Part shown: positions 33,398 through 44,417 of the stretch, in pieces
Layout: each line of letters opens with the position of its first letter
How positions within the stretch are numbered: position 1 is the stretch's first letter
Assembly (NCBI GenBank): GCA_022559985.1
Contig: JAFJTR010000006.1
Location: forward strand, 713,900 to 777,899
From: Parastagonospora avenae f. sp. tritici 18332-5
Taxonomy: Eukaryota > Ascomycota > Dothideomycetes > Pleosporales > Phaeosphaeriaceae
Length of the DNA stretch: 64,000 bases
Direction of reading: 5' to 3'
The notes under the pieces: generated by a model
What the model was told of the DNA's origin: nothing
The model's database searches: none
What the model saw: only the letters and a program-made list of their open reading frames with translations
Made by a program: the position numbers and the translations under genes

Positions 33398-35255
33398 CTA
33401 CGCATGCACACCCCTCGCAACACCCTCCTCTCCCGCACCCTGCCCAGCTTCCCTAATCGCCATCGCCTCCACCTTTTCGAACCCGCCCAACGCCTCTCCA
33501 TACTTCTCAAACACGTCCTCCCTATACCCATCACATATCCTCCTCACAAAGCTCTCCTCACTCCACCTATCCGCGAGGAAGTCTTCAAACTTCTCGTCCC
33601 CGCTGCGGCGCTGTACACCCCATGCAGCTTTGTACGCGCCACCCAGGGCACACGCATTCCCACCAATTTCCAGCTTGAACACGCCCTCTGTGCCGCCCAG
33701 GACCTGGCCCGCAAGCTCTGCGATCGCAGGGTTGACGGCGCCGCCACCGACCATGTAGATTCTACGGGGCTGAGCGGGGAGGTGGCCCTGAGGGTTGACG
33801 AGGGATTGGGAGCGCAGGCGCAGGGAGAGGAATTGGGATTCGAGGATGGCGCGGGCGTCGGCGGTGGGGACGGGCCAGGTGTTGTCTGAGACGGGGGTGA
33901 GGTCGGATGAAGAGGGAGTGTAGAGGTAGCGCCATGTTCCTGCCTTCACGTTGGGCACGATTTCGGGGCGGGGAAAGAAGAGGCCTAGACGCATGGGATC
34001 GGCGGGTTGGGTTTGGCCGAGGGCGGGCGTAGTGAGGGCGGTCTTGTTGAACGCGTCCCAGGATTTGTCCGTAGTGCTAGATGTCTTGTTGATGGCGTCG
34101 CGGATGTGTTCGCGAGCGAGACCACCGTTCTTGTAGCACAGCATGAACATGTAATTCCCTGCCGTAGTTGGGTGGTTGAAGAAGTGATATGCTGGATCGG
34201 GCTTGTATTGGTTTGTCGACATGAGGAAGGTCGTGGATGTTCCGAGAGAAACAATGGCATCTGAAGCGCGAAGAGGGAGGGCAAGTATCGTTGCTGGGTT
34301 GTCTCCAGTGAAGGCAACGATCTGTGTCGACGAGGGGAAGCCGTACCGTTTACTGAAGTATGGCGAGATGGTCCCGAAGCTTGCGCCGCCGTCCTCTGGT
34401 ACGTGTCCAAGTTTTGCCTTGAGGTCTTCAACTCCTGCACTGCTTCCTGCCGCAAGTGCTAGCAGCTCTTCTTGCCATCGGCCATTCTTAATATCCCACA
34501 GGTTCGCGCCGCACACATCGCTAATATCAATCGGAGCTACCTTTCCAAGGAAGACAGACGCCAGGAACGAAGATACAAGCGATATCCGCGAAGTCGCCTT
34601 GTATGCTTCAGGGTACTTCTCTTGGAATCGTTGAATCTGCGGTCCACTGAATCGCTACCCCATTCGTTAGCACACTCCCATCTTCACCACACTGCCCACT
34701 CACATGATGCGCACTGCTCCCCGTCGCGTCCGCCAACTTGGCCTCACTCCCCAACGCCCTATCAAAGCCTTCACACTGCTTCTGCGTACTCGCATCCTGC
34801 CAATTCGGACTGTGCGGATGACTAAACGCCTCCTTCAACTGCTCGACCAACGTCTTCGCTCCATCTAAACTCGCTAATTTGCTCTCCGCATCCCGGCTCC
34901 AAAACACAGTCCCATGCTGCATGCCCGCGCCCGAAATGCCCTGCACCTTTTCAAACTGCGCACCCTGCTCTTTCAAACGCTGGAGAACAAGATCAATGGC
35001 TTCAAGGAATAGCGCAACGGGCGCGAAGACCTCGCCCTCGGCTGGGTTCGTAAGGACACCCTTCTCAATGCCATGGTGAGAGAGATCGGCGTCGAAATCG
35101 ACTTTGGCTTCGTGGATCAGTTTGAGATCGGAGCCGACTATAATGCCTAGTCACGTTGTGTCAGTCACGTCGTTGGTGGGGTAGCTTCTGGCGGGGCATC
35201 ATGTACCTTTGAGTTGCTGCGTGCTGAGATCGAAGCCCAAGAATTGGTCGGCCAT
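33398..35255 (-). CDS. XKS1: D-xylulose kinase
   Basis: FGGY-family kinase that phosphorylates D-xylulose to xylulose 5-phosphate, linking pentose catabolism to the pentose phosphate pathway. Exons are 35255-35207, 35146-34704 and 34654-33398, giving 582 aa. The first exon encodes [16 protein letters not shown], the phosphate-1 loop. Further signatures are [35 protein letters not shown] (across intron 2), [30 protein letters not shown] with the catalytic Asp, and the FGGY-C motif [20 protein letters not shown]. Length is normal for fungal xylulokinases. The frame is complete. Confidence 0.96.
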
Positions 35256-35751
35256 GGTGGCTTTAAGGTTTCAACGTTCCTGTAGTGAAGAGGAATTTGA
35301 ATGGGGTCCAGCAGTGATAACAGTTGAGCATCTAAGCAACCGGTGGTTTGCATCAGCCTCAATGTTCATAGCTAGCTCAGTCCCCACTTGAAAATGGTAA
35401 GAGCTACGGAAGAGGTACATCGCCTATTCTGCCGGTCGTGCCTGCAGGAGCTCAATCGCGTTGTTTGGACGCGGATAAATTCGATGATGCGCATTGTGAG
35501 TTGCACATGAAATCTTTCGCGTGTGACCCTAAGATAAAATCCCTGTTCTGTAGAAAAGGCATCCGACTCGGAGGTGTATGGTGTACTGGCGCTAGAGGGC
35601 ATCACAAGATCTGCAGTCGGCGCGGTTGAATAAGTGTGTTTACACATTCGATATTCAAAAAGAAGGCAGATGGTCTGCCTGGGTACTCTTTCCTCAACGC
35701 CCATGCGCCCCTGTCCATCTTATATATACAAAAGATGAAACGTGTAACAGC
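35256..35751. promoter_or_regulatory. Upstream region of XKS1
   Basis: Non-coding, between the xylulokinase start and the stop of the next minus-strand gene. No specific element was recognised. Confidence 0.4.
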
Positions 35752-37335
35752 TCACTTCCGCTTTGTTACGCTGCCATTAGCAACCTCACTATGTTTGTGG
35801 TCGTGGCCGTGGTCATGTTCATGATCGTGTGCCTCCGGGTCTGATGTTGCGGAAACGTCGCCTGGGATGAACTCGTCGAGAAAATCTGGCTCCTCGGCCG
35901 TGTTGTTGACGAACCGCACGCGAACCTTCTTAACTCCTCGTACTTTTGCGCCAATGCGTTCCCGAACCAAGTCCTCGACTTCCCGACTCTGTGTGATTGT
36001 CCAGGTACCGGGAACACCAAGTTCGATATCCATCAGGTAGTTTTGACCGGCCTTGACTCCCTGGATAGCACGAATGTTGATGGGCTCGGAGACTGTGGTG
36101 ATGCCCTCGAGAGCTGCAGTGGCTGCTCTTCGTACGTTGTCCTTCATCTCGGTCTCCACACCCACATCGGCCAGTTCGAGCAGTGCTTGCTTGGTGTTAC
36201 CCCAGCCAGCTTGGACGACCATGAGCGAGATGACGAGCCCTCCAACCGGATCCAACCACTTCGCGTTGTTCACCAAGTTCGATCCGACGATGAGGAGAAG
36301 CGCGACGAAAGCGGTAAGCGAGTCTACGCGGTGGTGATAGGCGTTGGATGCGAGAACGGCGGATTTGCGTTCATTGGCGACTTTGAGTGCTGGGGAGTGT
36401 TAGTGGATGAGTCCAATGTTGCATGTGACGTGTACCCACTGGCTCGATACAGCCACTCCTTGATCACGATGGAGCCTGCAGCCAGCCATGCGGCGTTGAT
36501 GTTCGGACCCAGGTCGTCTGCGCCGTGATGGTGTCCGTGACTGTGCGGTAGGAGCCCCCAGTGGGCAGCGATCTCGGCGGCCTCGGGGAAGAACTGCTGG
36601 CACAACGCGATCAAGGCCGACCAGCCCATCAAGAAGCCTCCTGCGAGCAAGATGCCACTAACGCCCAGCGCGCCTAAGCTCTCAATCTTCCCGTAGCCAC
36701 TCGGGAAGCGCTTCGAGGGCGGCTTGAGCGACCAGCCGACGGTCGCGAGGGTGAGCACGTCGCTGACAAGGTCGGTCAGACTGTGTATCGCGTCGGCCAG
36801 GAGTGCTGCAGCGAATTAGCAAGTTTCCTTATTCAGCTCCCCTCTTGGACGCACCCTGGCTGTTGAACACGTAGCCGCCAAAGCCCTTGCTCACGGCCAT
36901 GCCCAGATTGACGTAGAGGCCGATTCTGGTGATGCGGACGCCGGCATCGCTCTTGTTGGTCGACAGCAGGAACGAGTTGTCGTGGTGGTGGTGGTGGTGG
37001 TGATGGCCCGCATGGCTGCGCGTCTGCGTGTGGGACGTCATGGCGGAAGGGGAAATGTGTCGTATGCGATGTATCGTCGAGGACCAGTTGAGCGAGAGCG
37101 CGGCAGTTCGGGGGTACTGTGTCCCCTTTGCGGTTGACGACGTTTGCAGCACGCGCGACTGTGTTCGGGGCGCTGTTGGGGCTTGCAGGCGGCAGTGCAG
37201 GACGTGCGGTCGGGACTGGAGTCGCGCTGGTGCTGAGGTGAGGGTGCTATATAGGGCCTGTGAAAGGGACCCGTTCGGCAATGCAGATGCAGCGCGAGAG
37301 ACAGACATGCCATGTCTGCGGGCGCGCAAGAACAT
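35752..37335 (-). CDS. MMT1: Mitochondrial cation diffusion facilitator (MMT1/2-like)
   Basis: Metal transporter of the CDF family, with the layout of yeast Mmt1/Mmt2, which move iron across the mitochondrial inner membrane. Exons are 37335-36855, 36805-36440 and 36389-35752, giving 494 aa. The first ~95 residues are Arg/Ser/Ala-rich and almost without acids (MFLRARRHGMSVSRAASALP), a mitochondrial presequence, so I use the upstream ATG rather than the ATG before the His run. Metal-site motifs are ALLADAIHSLTDLVSD in TM2 and SNAYHHRVDSLTAF in TM5. A His-rich loop (LLPHSHGHHHG) lies between. The C-terminal domain has NIRAIQGVKAGQNYLMDIEL. It ends in a His/Asp repeat tail (HDHEHDHGHDHKHSE), and a run of eight His precedes TM1. 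Confidence 0.92.
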
Positions 37336-37822
37336 GCCCGGGTGTTCGATGTTGCGCGACTTCGTAGCTGCAGGGGACCGGCCAATTGCTCACATGTACT
37401 GTCTCACAGAATTTTGAGCCTCTCGCCGTCCCTGGCCAAGACAAGCTTCCATCACATCATCGCGCCTGCCACGCCGGCCGCTGTGGGGCAGAGGGAGCCG
37501 CCGATTGGGCATCCCGCGAAACCCGTTCCCTGTACTTGTACTCGACGAGTGCGTGCGTGGTCGGATCCTGCCGACTGTTCACCATTCATCATGTCTGTAC
37601 TTCAAGTTCTGCACTCTGCGTCGCCAGCGTCAGTATCGCCAGCGCCAGTATCGCCAGCGCCAGTATCGCCAGCGCCAGTATCGCCAGCGTCAGTATTGCC
37701 AGCGTCAGCACCAGCATCAGCATCAGCATGCTAGGTGAAGTCTACTCTTTGCACGTGCTTCACTAGCACCAAATCTTGTTCATTCAGCCACGTATACCAA
37801 ATACTACTACTATTATGAAGCC
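37336..37822. other. Intergenic region containing a minisatellite
   Basis: Non-coding sequence between the starts of the transporter and the stop of the hydrolase gene. It contains a six-copy 15-bp tandem repeat, listed separately. Frames that read through the repeat on the plus strand translate to simple Ser/Pro/Ala or Arg/Gln/Tyr periodic sequence and are not taken as genes. Confidence 0.5.
37621..37710. repeat. Minisatellite, 15-bp unit, six copies
   Basis: The unit TCGCCAGCGCCAGTA repeats head to tail at 37621, 37636, 37651, 37666, 37681 and 37696. Copies 2-4 are identical, copies 1 and 5 carry one C/T difference, and copy 6 carries three. A CAGCAT-type run follows to about 37730. The identical inner copies suggest recent slippage, so copy number probably varies between strains. 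Confidence 0.95.
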
Positions 37823-38991
37823 TCAGAGCTTGGGTCTGGCACCGTCAGCCACCTGCACTGGTTCAATCGAGCGAGCCAAAATCCAATTCACCACATCCTC
37901 CATGAAAACTTCCTTCTCAGGACTCGGCTCATCATGTACTATCAACGTTAGCAATGCTACAAAATATTTCGAGTCTACTCACGTCGATGGTAGTATCCTG
38001 CATATGACTTGAACTCCTTGTCCTTGACCTGCAGAGCGTCCGCCAGCCGCTTGGACGCATCGTGGGCGGTAATGCCGTCTGCATCGCCATGGCCGATCCA
38101 TATCCTAGTGACACCGCCCTCTCCAGCATTGTCGGGGATGTCAATCTTGCCATTCGCCAGATGCGAGGTCCTGTCAAGCAGTCCAGCAAGTCCCTCCAGC
38201 GTGCCCGTGTCGTGGCAAAGCTCATCCTCGTCAAAAGACTGGCACACGGCAGGATCGCGGCTGACAAGTTTGGGATCGAGCTTGTTGGTGAGCTGGCGGT
38301 GGGGCAGCAGCTTTCCTGCCAGCCTGCCAAAGAAGACGGTCACAAATGAGGGCTTGGACTTTGGATCGAAGTCGACAAATGGTGACTCCAGAAGGTAGCC
38401 ACGAATGTGTTGAAGGACCTCGCTGGGTCCTTGGGCGGCATAGCAGAGTACCTCGCCGCCGCCCATGGAGTGACCCATCAAGAACAGCGGGATCGGACAC
38501 GGAATCACGGATTTCATGAACGAGGTGATGTCGTCCAGAACTTGCTGTGTCGACCCAGTGTGACCGCGCTCCGACTTTTGTGTCACAGACTTGCCCCAAC
38601 CTCTGTGAGGTGTGAGTGATTGTTCTTCAAGCGGAATTTGAACACAGACCTCTGGTCATATGTATAAACCTCGATGCCTTTCGAAGCCAAAGTCGAGAAG
38701 AAGTTGTCATATGTGTTGACTATCACATGTTAGTTGCACCATGTATGCGACACAACTGGTGTATCTCACTGTGCTGCAAACAGCAAGTTAGCATCGATGT
38801 ACTTCATGAAGAGCTGAGAACCTACATCTGAGAAGCCATGGATGAAGACCAGTCGTGCCTGGGCTGCTCCCTCTGTCTGCAAGACGAATCAGTACAGCTC
38901 GCTGAATCGCTATCCGTGCTCGCACCTTCCAAGTCTTCGTATACAGCTTGTGCCCGTCGGCCAAGGTGTGCGATCCTTCTTCGGTGGGCAT
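37823..38991 (-). CDS. Monoglyceride-lipase-like alpha/beta hydrolase with a 4-nt microexon
   Basis: Serine hydrolase of the Yju3/monoacylglycerol lipase type, expected on lipid droplets or membranes. Exons are 38991-38926, 38876-38826, 38773-38770 (4 nt), 38719-38650, 38602-37983 and 37938-37823, giving 308 aa. Motifs are LVFIHGFSDHINTYDNFF, YTYDQRGWGKS, the nucleophile elbow GHSMGG, the acid in WIGHGDADGIT and the His in YHRLHDEP, so the catalytic triad is complete. The family motif GFSDHIN can only be read if CACA (38773-38770) is an exon. Skipping it puts the rest out of frame. Both flanking introns have donors GTAGGT and GTGAGA, CTAAC branch sites and AG acceptors. I start at the first in-frame ATG (38991); the frame upstream begins with a TTG codon. 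Confidence 0.9.
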
Positions 38992-39415
38992 TCTCGGGGC
39001 TGCGAGTATATCAGACAATGGCCGCGTGAGGTGGTGGAGACGTGTCGAAGGCCCGACTCTTACCTATTTCGTCCCCAACCCTGAATCACGTTCCACTACG
39101 ATGTGGATGCCGCGGCTTGCCGACGATGCCAGCTTCCAGGGTCCAAGCATGACCAGCCACGCTACATCTGCCCAAACGACCCGAATAAGCCCCAGGAACA
39201 TGCTCAACTATATCATACCTCAACTAAGACGTTCCACATCAAGGACCACCCCCAGAATACAATCAATACGCAACTTTGCAGCGCATCGGGTGTGGATACG
39301 CGACGTCATTCCCACAACGTCCATGCTCCATTGACGATCAGCAACAAGCATCTACCCCACCGTGCCGCTCACACAGTTTTTCTTATGTAGGCAGGCCATC
39401 GTGTTCAGGAATGCT
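38992..39415. promoter_or_regulatory. Divergent promoter between lipase-like and OXNAD1-like genes
   Basis: This 424-bp non-coding segment lies between two divergent starts. No specific site was recognised. Confidence 0.45.
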
Positions 39416-40558
39416 ATGTCCTTGTCCACTTCTCGTATTCTGCGCTCACAGTCTGCCCTTCGATCCTCCTTCATGCGCAGAGCCTCGCTGAGCGGCACGG
39501 CCCAGCCACGGTCCGCCAAAGCAACAAAGTCCCTACTCAGCCACCAAGAGCGTACAGCGACCGAGCCCCGGGAGAATGATATGCATACCGCGACCGTCGC
39601 AAGCGTGAACCGCATCAATGACCGCATCAAGACCTTCCGGTTCGACATCGCAGATGGCAAAGGCTTGAACGTACTGTCAGCACCCTCCTTGCTCTCGACA
39701 TACGCTGATGGCTAAGGCAAGTTCCATGCAGGCCAATGGCTCGATGTCTTCGTTCCTGATGTCGAGAAAGCTGGTGGCTTCACCATCACATCATCGCCAC
39801 GAGAAGCTTTACCACGAGCAGACCCCGAACACAAGCCCTACTTTGAATTGGCGATCCAGAGAAGCCCAGATAACCCGCCCGCAGCATGGTTATGGCAGCC
39901 GGAAGAGGATATACAGGGAAAAGAGATCAAGGTGTGCGTGGGTGGCAGCTTTGTCTTCCCACCACCAAGCTTGGACATAAATAAGATAAAGCGCGTCATG
40001 TTCATCGCCGGCGGTGTGGGCATCAAGTAGGTTTGCTGGAGCAGACATGAGGCGCATTGAGCGGACTGACCATACCACAGCCCCATGATGTCGATGCTTT
40101 CGTACATAAACGAAAACTACCCCAATTTGGAAGTGCGCATCCTGTATTCGACCAAAGTACCATCGCACGAGACAGGGCCGGACGAAGTGCTGTTTCTAAC
40201 GCGAATCATGGACCTCTTCAGAATGCCGCGCTTCGAAAGGACCAAGGATCGCGTCGAATTGTTCTTCACGGGGACGTGGGATGGTACTGAAATTGGGAAG
40301 AGGGGCGAAGCTCCCATACAACCTCTCATGTCGTTGACGCTGCCACAAATCGATTCTAAGACGGAAGTGCCAGTAACTGCATGGACGCATCGCATTGACG
40401 ACCTCGCACTTTCAAGCGCAGTGGGTAACAAAGCTGAAGCGAAGTCGACGGTGTTTTACGTGTGTGGGCCGCCAAATATGACCGACGAGATTACAGAATT
40501 CTTGAAGGCGCAAGAGGCTGTTGATCCAGATAAGGTACTGTGTGAGAAGTGGTGGTAA
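39416..40558 (+). CDS. OXNAD1-like mitochondrial FAD/NAD-binding oxidoreductase
   Basis: Ferredoxin-reductase-fold oxidoreductase resembling OXNAD1. Exons are 39416-39670, 39722-40026 and 40081-40558, giving 345 aa. The N-terminus (MSLSTSRILRSQSALRSSFM) is a clear mitochondrial presequence. The FAD domain has FHAGQWLDVFVPDV and GFTITSSPRE. The NAD domain has VMFIAGGVGINPMMSMLSYI, joined across intron 2, and ends with FYVCGPPNMTDEITEFL and a terminal KWW. The frame upstream begins with GTG, so 39416 is the first usable ATG. The electron acceptor of this family is not known with certainty. Confidence 0.88.
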
Positions 40559-41580
40559 TGGTCTAAATAGCAGTAGATAGTTTTTTCTCAGGCAGGCTGG
40601 GAGGCTACCTGTGTTCGCTATCGTTCAAGAATCAACATATCGCATCCATGTAAGAGCCACGGCTTGCTATGAGGTCAAACTTGAACACGTTCGGCGCTTC
40701 TGAAGTCTGTCAGGCGACGGCACCGGTGGCGATGCTAGGTCTCGAACGTCGGGCCTCACTCTTGTAATCGACCTTCAACCCAGCGAAGACGCGCATCACT
40801 TCGCAGGTGGAAGCGCCTCGTAGGCGTGAGCCTCACGACATAACTTCAATTTAGGCGCCCACAATGGCCGCAAAATGCTAAGATCTTCCCGGCTGGTCCC
40901 CACAACTCCCGAGTCATCAAAACGATCAACGGTCAGATTGCAGCAGTCAGCAGCAGCGTCCTGCGATTCGACTGTGCCGCGAGCAGACGTGTCTGACGCC
41001 CCCAAGCGACTTTAAACGCCGTACAACCCACCCTCATCGCCATGCATATCCGAGCCATAGCGCTGGGAGCAGTCGTATATTGAACTGCCCGATGAGGACA
41101 TATTAGCTACCTATCTCCGCTTACACGCGCAGGGTTGGCGCAAGGAACCAGCCGTTTAGTTCCCGGCGTCTGCACGCGTGATTGGCTATCACACTTTACA
41201 AGCTGTGTGATCGCGCAGCATGCGTGTGCCACTCAGCGCCTGCAATGGCACTTTCGCCCCTCAGCGAGCTGGGCCGGCCTGCCATTGAGGTGGGTTGTCA
41301 GCCCGTGCTACCGGCTGTTAAGAGCGAGGGACTCCCCCGAAAGCATCGTAGTCAGCCTTTTTTACGACGAAGAATCGACACCGGTTTCCTGGCCCAAGGA
41401 CGGGAGCGTTACGCTGTGCTTCCATCCCATCTACACGGCGCATGCATGCTCTTCGCCGAGCTGCGCAATCCGAAATCCCCGCATTGTCATACCTGCTGAG
41501 CTGAGCTGAGGCCGCAATCGCGACCATCTGACATCGATCGCATATCAGCACCGGCTTCGACTCGACAAACTTCATTCACA
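40559..41580. other. 1.0-kb intergenic region
   Basis: No gene is supported. The right end should hold the promoter of the membrane-protein gene. Nothing recognisable was found elsewhere. Confidence 0.4.
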
Positions 41581-42711
41581 ATGACTCGATTCTTCCTGCC
41601 GCGGACATGGCGCCTACAGCAGGTCGTTTTCTTTTTGATGATTTTTGAACTGCCATTCACAGTTGCGAATCTTGCGCTGTTTGGTATCGCATCGCCAAAT
41701 CTCTACCGGACGATTCTATGGAGACTAGGCGGAGAAATGGGCTACAACTCGTCACCACAATTTGTGCTGTACAAATATGCAAACTACCAGCCAGTCACTC
41801 TACCCGTGGTATGGAGCAGCTTGTAAGTAAATATTTGGTCTTGGCAGTCTATATTCGTGTAATGGTGCGCAAGCACACTGTCCCCATCACCAGAATGTGC
41901 CCAATATCGAACTGAAGTATCAATACTAACCAAATACAGCAACACTCAATTCCATCTCGTGATTGGCGTTGTATGCACATTCTTCTGGCTCATCAAATTC
42001 ACCATGTGGCTGCTCAAAGTCTTCCTTCCAATCTTCTCGCTCCTGCTGCATATCCCTCTCCTCGTTCTCTGGTGCTATGGTATCTACATGCAGACTGCGC
42101 CAGATACCATTGACCCAGACCACCAAAACAAGGGCGTGCCATGGTACATTTCCAAGAACTGCAACATTGTCCAAGACAAGCTCAATCGTGGCTACTGTAT
42201 GCAAGCAAAGAGCGCCTTTGCTGTCACCATCATTATGATGTAAGCTTCCCACCCGCTTCAGCCTCCACGACTCCAAGATCTAACACACCACAGCATAATC
42301 TACGCCGCATTCCTCGTATTAACAGTCTACTCTCTCATCCCCACCGCCGAGGCCAAACAAGCCCACGCCATCAAACGAGCTGAAAAGAAAGCCGAGAGAG
42401 AGAAGTGGGCATCGTCACCCACCGACAACGAAATGACCGCTGAAGAGCAATGGCAGCACATGTGGGAACTCCAACAACTCCCCCGCACACCAGGACTGAA
42501 GTCGCCCATGACGCCACGCACACGGACATTCAACGACCTCGAGGGCGGGCACTACAGTAACATGCAGCCAGAGTATGGCGGGTATTACAACGGCGCGGGG
42601 GGCGTCACGGTGCAGGAGATGCATCATGCAGGCGTCAGCCCCGTGCAGGAGCAGGACGAGTACATGTATCCGCAGGATAAGGGGAAACAACACGCGGGAT
42701 CCGCATACTAA
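41581..42711 (+). CDS. Four-TM membrane protein of unknown function
   Basis: Exons are 41581-41822, 41940-42239 and 42294-42711, giving 319 aa. Four hydrophobic segments are visible: residues ~13-37 (VVFFLMIFELPFTVANLALF), ~85-106 (LVIGVVCTFFWLIKFTMWLL), ~108-130 (FLPIFSLLLHIPLLVLWCYG) and ~173-198 (IIYAAFLVLTVYSLIP). Between TM3 and TM4 is a 45-residue loop with two Cys (KNCNIVQDKLNRGYCMQAK), probably lumenal or outside. The C-terminal ~120 residues are cytosolic-looking: a basic coiled stretch, MTPRTRTF and a Tyr/Gly/Gln-rich end. The layout recalls fungal MARVEL-like proteins, but I see no diagnostic motif. Intron 1 is long for this window (117 nt). Confidence 0.8.
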
Positions 42712-43208
42712 ATCAATTCTTCTCATGGTTTGATTCTGGGTCTGGGCGTTTGAGCGAGTGATATTTTTGAGATACCAAGGGCTTTATAAACGCTCATTGT
42801 TAGGGGGCACGGACATGGATATCGGAATCGGAAGGGCAATGGGTATGGATATGGACATTGAAAGGCGGTTTCTATATGTTTGAGTAGCGAATGGAGAAAT
42901 CTCATAACCATATATGCACGTGGATACTTATGAGGATGTGACGTATGATTGGATGACCCCACTTTTTGGTGGTCGCACTTGGGTGGTATGTGATCGTGAC
43001 TGCTGTGTTCGCAGACAACAAACACCGACGTTCCGTGAATGAATGTTCACTAGTAACTCTAACGAGCTAGAAAGCCTAGATACTACGTAAACTGCGTGGT
43101 CGACCTCGATTGTGCAAACCTATATTTTACAAGGTCCGCAGTACATGCCAAAAGCTGGATAAATCTGCAAATCTGGACCAACTATCCACGACCTCAGTTT
43201 TGACTTCA
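42712..43208. other. Intergenic region
   Basis: This region lies between the membrane-protein stop and the sugar-kinase start. It contains an imperfect purine-rich ATGGATATNG-type repeat around 42813-42860. No gene is supported. Confidence 0.4.
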
Positions 43209-44417
43209 ATGGCTGCAGTTACTAGTAACGTCGTATGCGTGGGTGCCGTCTACATCGACACCATATGGACGTAGGTAACCGATGACAGAATCCCCCTTCC
43301 GTCAAGACATTCTACAATATCAAAGAGCGGCTCAACCCCATATCAAACCCACAATCCATCCACTAACGCCCCCAGCGTCCCCTACTTCCCACTCGAAGAC
43401 ACAAAACTCCGCGCCGAAAAAGTCACCCGACGCCGCGGCGGCAACACCGCAAATACCCTCGAAGTACTCTCAGACATCCTAGCCCACAGTCCCACAGAGA
43501 ATCCGGCGAAGCTCCACCTCATCACTGTCCTGCCAGATGAGCAGTCCCAGGATACAGCGCTCGTCCGCGCCTCCCTCCCTAATGTAAATGTGGCAGGACT
43601 CTTCCGCGCTGGCCACGACCACGCTGCGTCGAGCATGATCATCCAGAGTCGGAGAGATAATACGAGGACGATTGTTAGCCATGGGGGCGATTTGCCTGAA
43701 GTCACTTGCGAAGAGTTTGCTAGCAAGTTTAGCGCAACTGTGCCTGAGACGCAAAAGAAGACTTGGGTGCACTTTGAGGGCCGGGCGGTTGGGGTTACGA
43801 ATGCATGTGTGAAATTGTTAAGGGGTATGGCTGATAGGGATTGCATGATTAGTCTTGAGTTGGAGAAGCCGGATCGGAGTGGGTTGATTTGTGCCGCGGT
43901 GATGGCTGATGTGGTATTTTATTCGAGGCTGTGGGCGCAGGTAAGTTGATGGACTTGGGATGCTGGTCGAGATGGGATACTGACGTTGCCTAGGGGCAAT
44001 TCAGGGTTAACGATCCTTTGGTGTTCCTTAAAAAAGAACTACTTGGGGTGGAGTACAGGCCAAAGTTTGTTCACTCTGGGTACGTATATCATGTTCGAGC
44101 GCTGACTGCTTTCCAGCGTCATTTTGGTCTGTACTTGGGGCGCAAAAGGTGCAGCCGCTGTCAGGCTCGGCGACAAACCCGAAAAGCATGAGTGGGCTAA
44201 AGTCGAAGATGTTTGGCATCCGCCTGGTGACCCTGAAGCGCAAATTGTCGATACCGTTGGCGCAGGCGACACGTTTATTGCTGGTATGCTGTACGGTCTA
44301 ACCAAATACCCCGATACTAGTCTCCTGAGTAAGCTAGAGTACGCTGTCCAACTCGCGAGTCGAAAAGTGTATCAAGACGCCTTCCAAGGTCTCGGATCAG
44401 CCATGCGTGGAGCCTAA
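43209..44417 (+). CDS. pfkB-family sugar kinase, ketohexokinase-like
   Basis: Ribokinase-fold carbohydrate kinase. Exons are 43209-43270, 43376-43940, 43994-44079 and 44117-44417, giving 337 aa. The opening VVCVGAVYIDTIWTVPYFP (across a 105-nt intron) and RRGGNTANTLEVL match ketohexokinases. The middle has LFRAGHDHAASSMIIQSR and TWVHFEGRAV. The C-terminal signature VDTVGAGDTFIAGMLYGL holds the catalytic Asp. Intron 3 is only 37 nt (GTACGT donor, CTGAC branch, TTTCCAG acceptor). The stop TAA at 44415-44417 overlaps the stop codon of the convergent amidohydrolase gene. The substrate is probably a ketohexose, but related fungal proteins are uncharacterised. Confidence 0.9.

Noticed and set aside
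37312..37766. Plus-strand frames translating the minisatellite into Ser-Pro-Ala or Arg-Gln-Tyr repeats
   Set aside because: Periodicity comes from the 15-bp DNA repeat, which is open in several frames; there is no flanking coding character.
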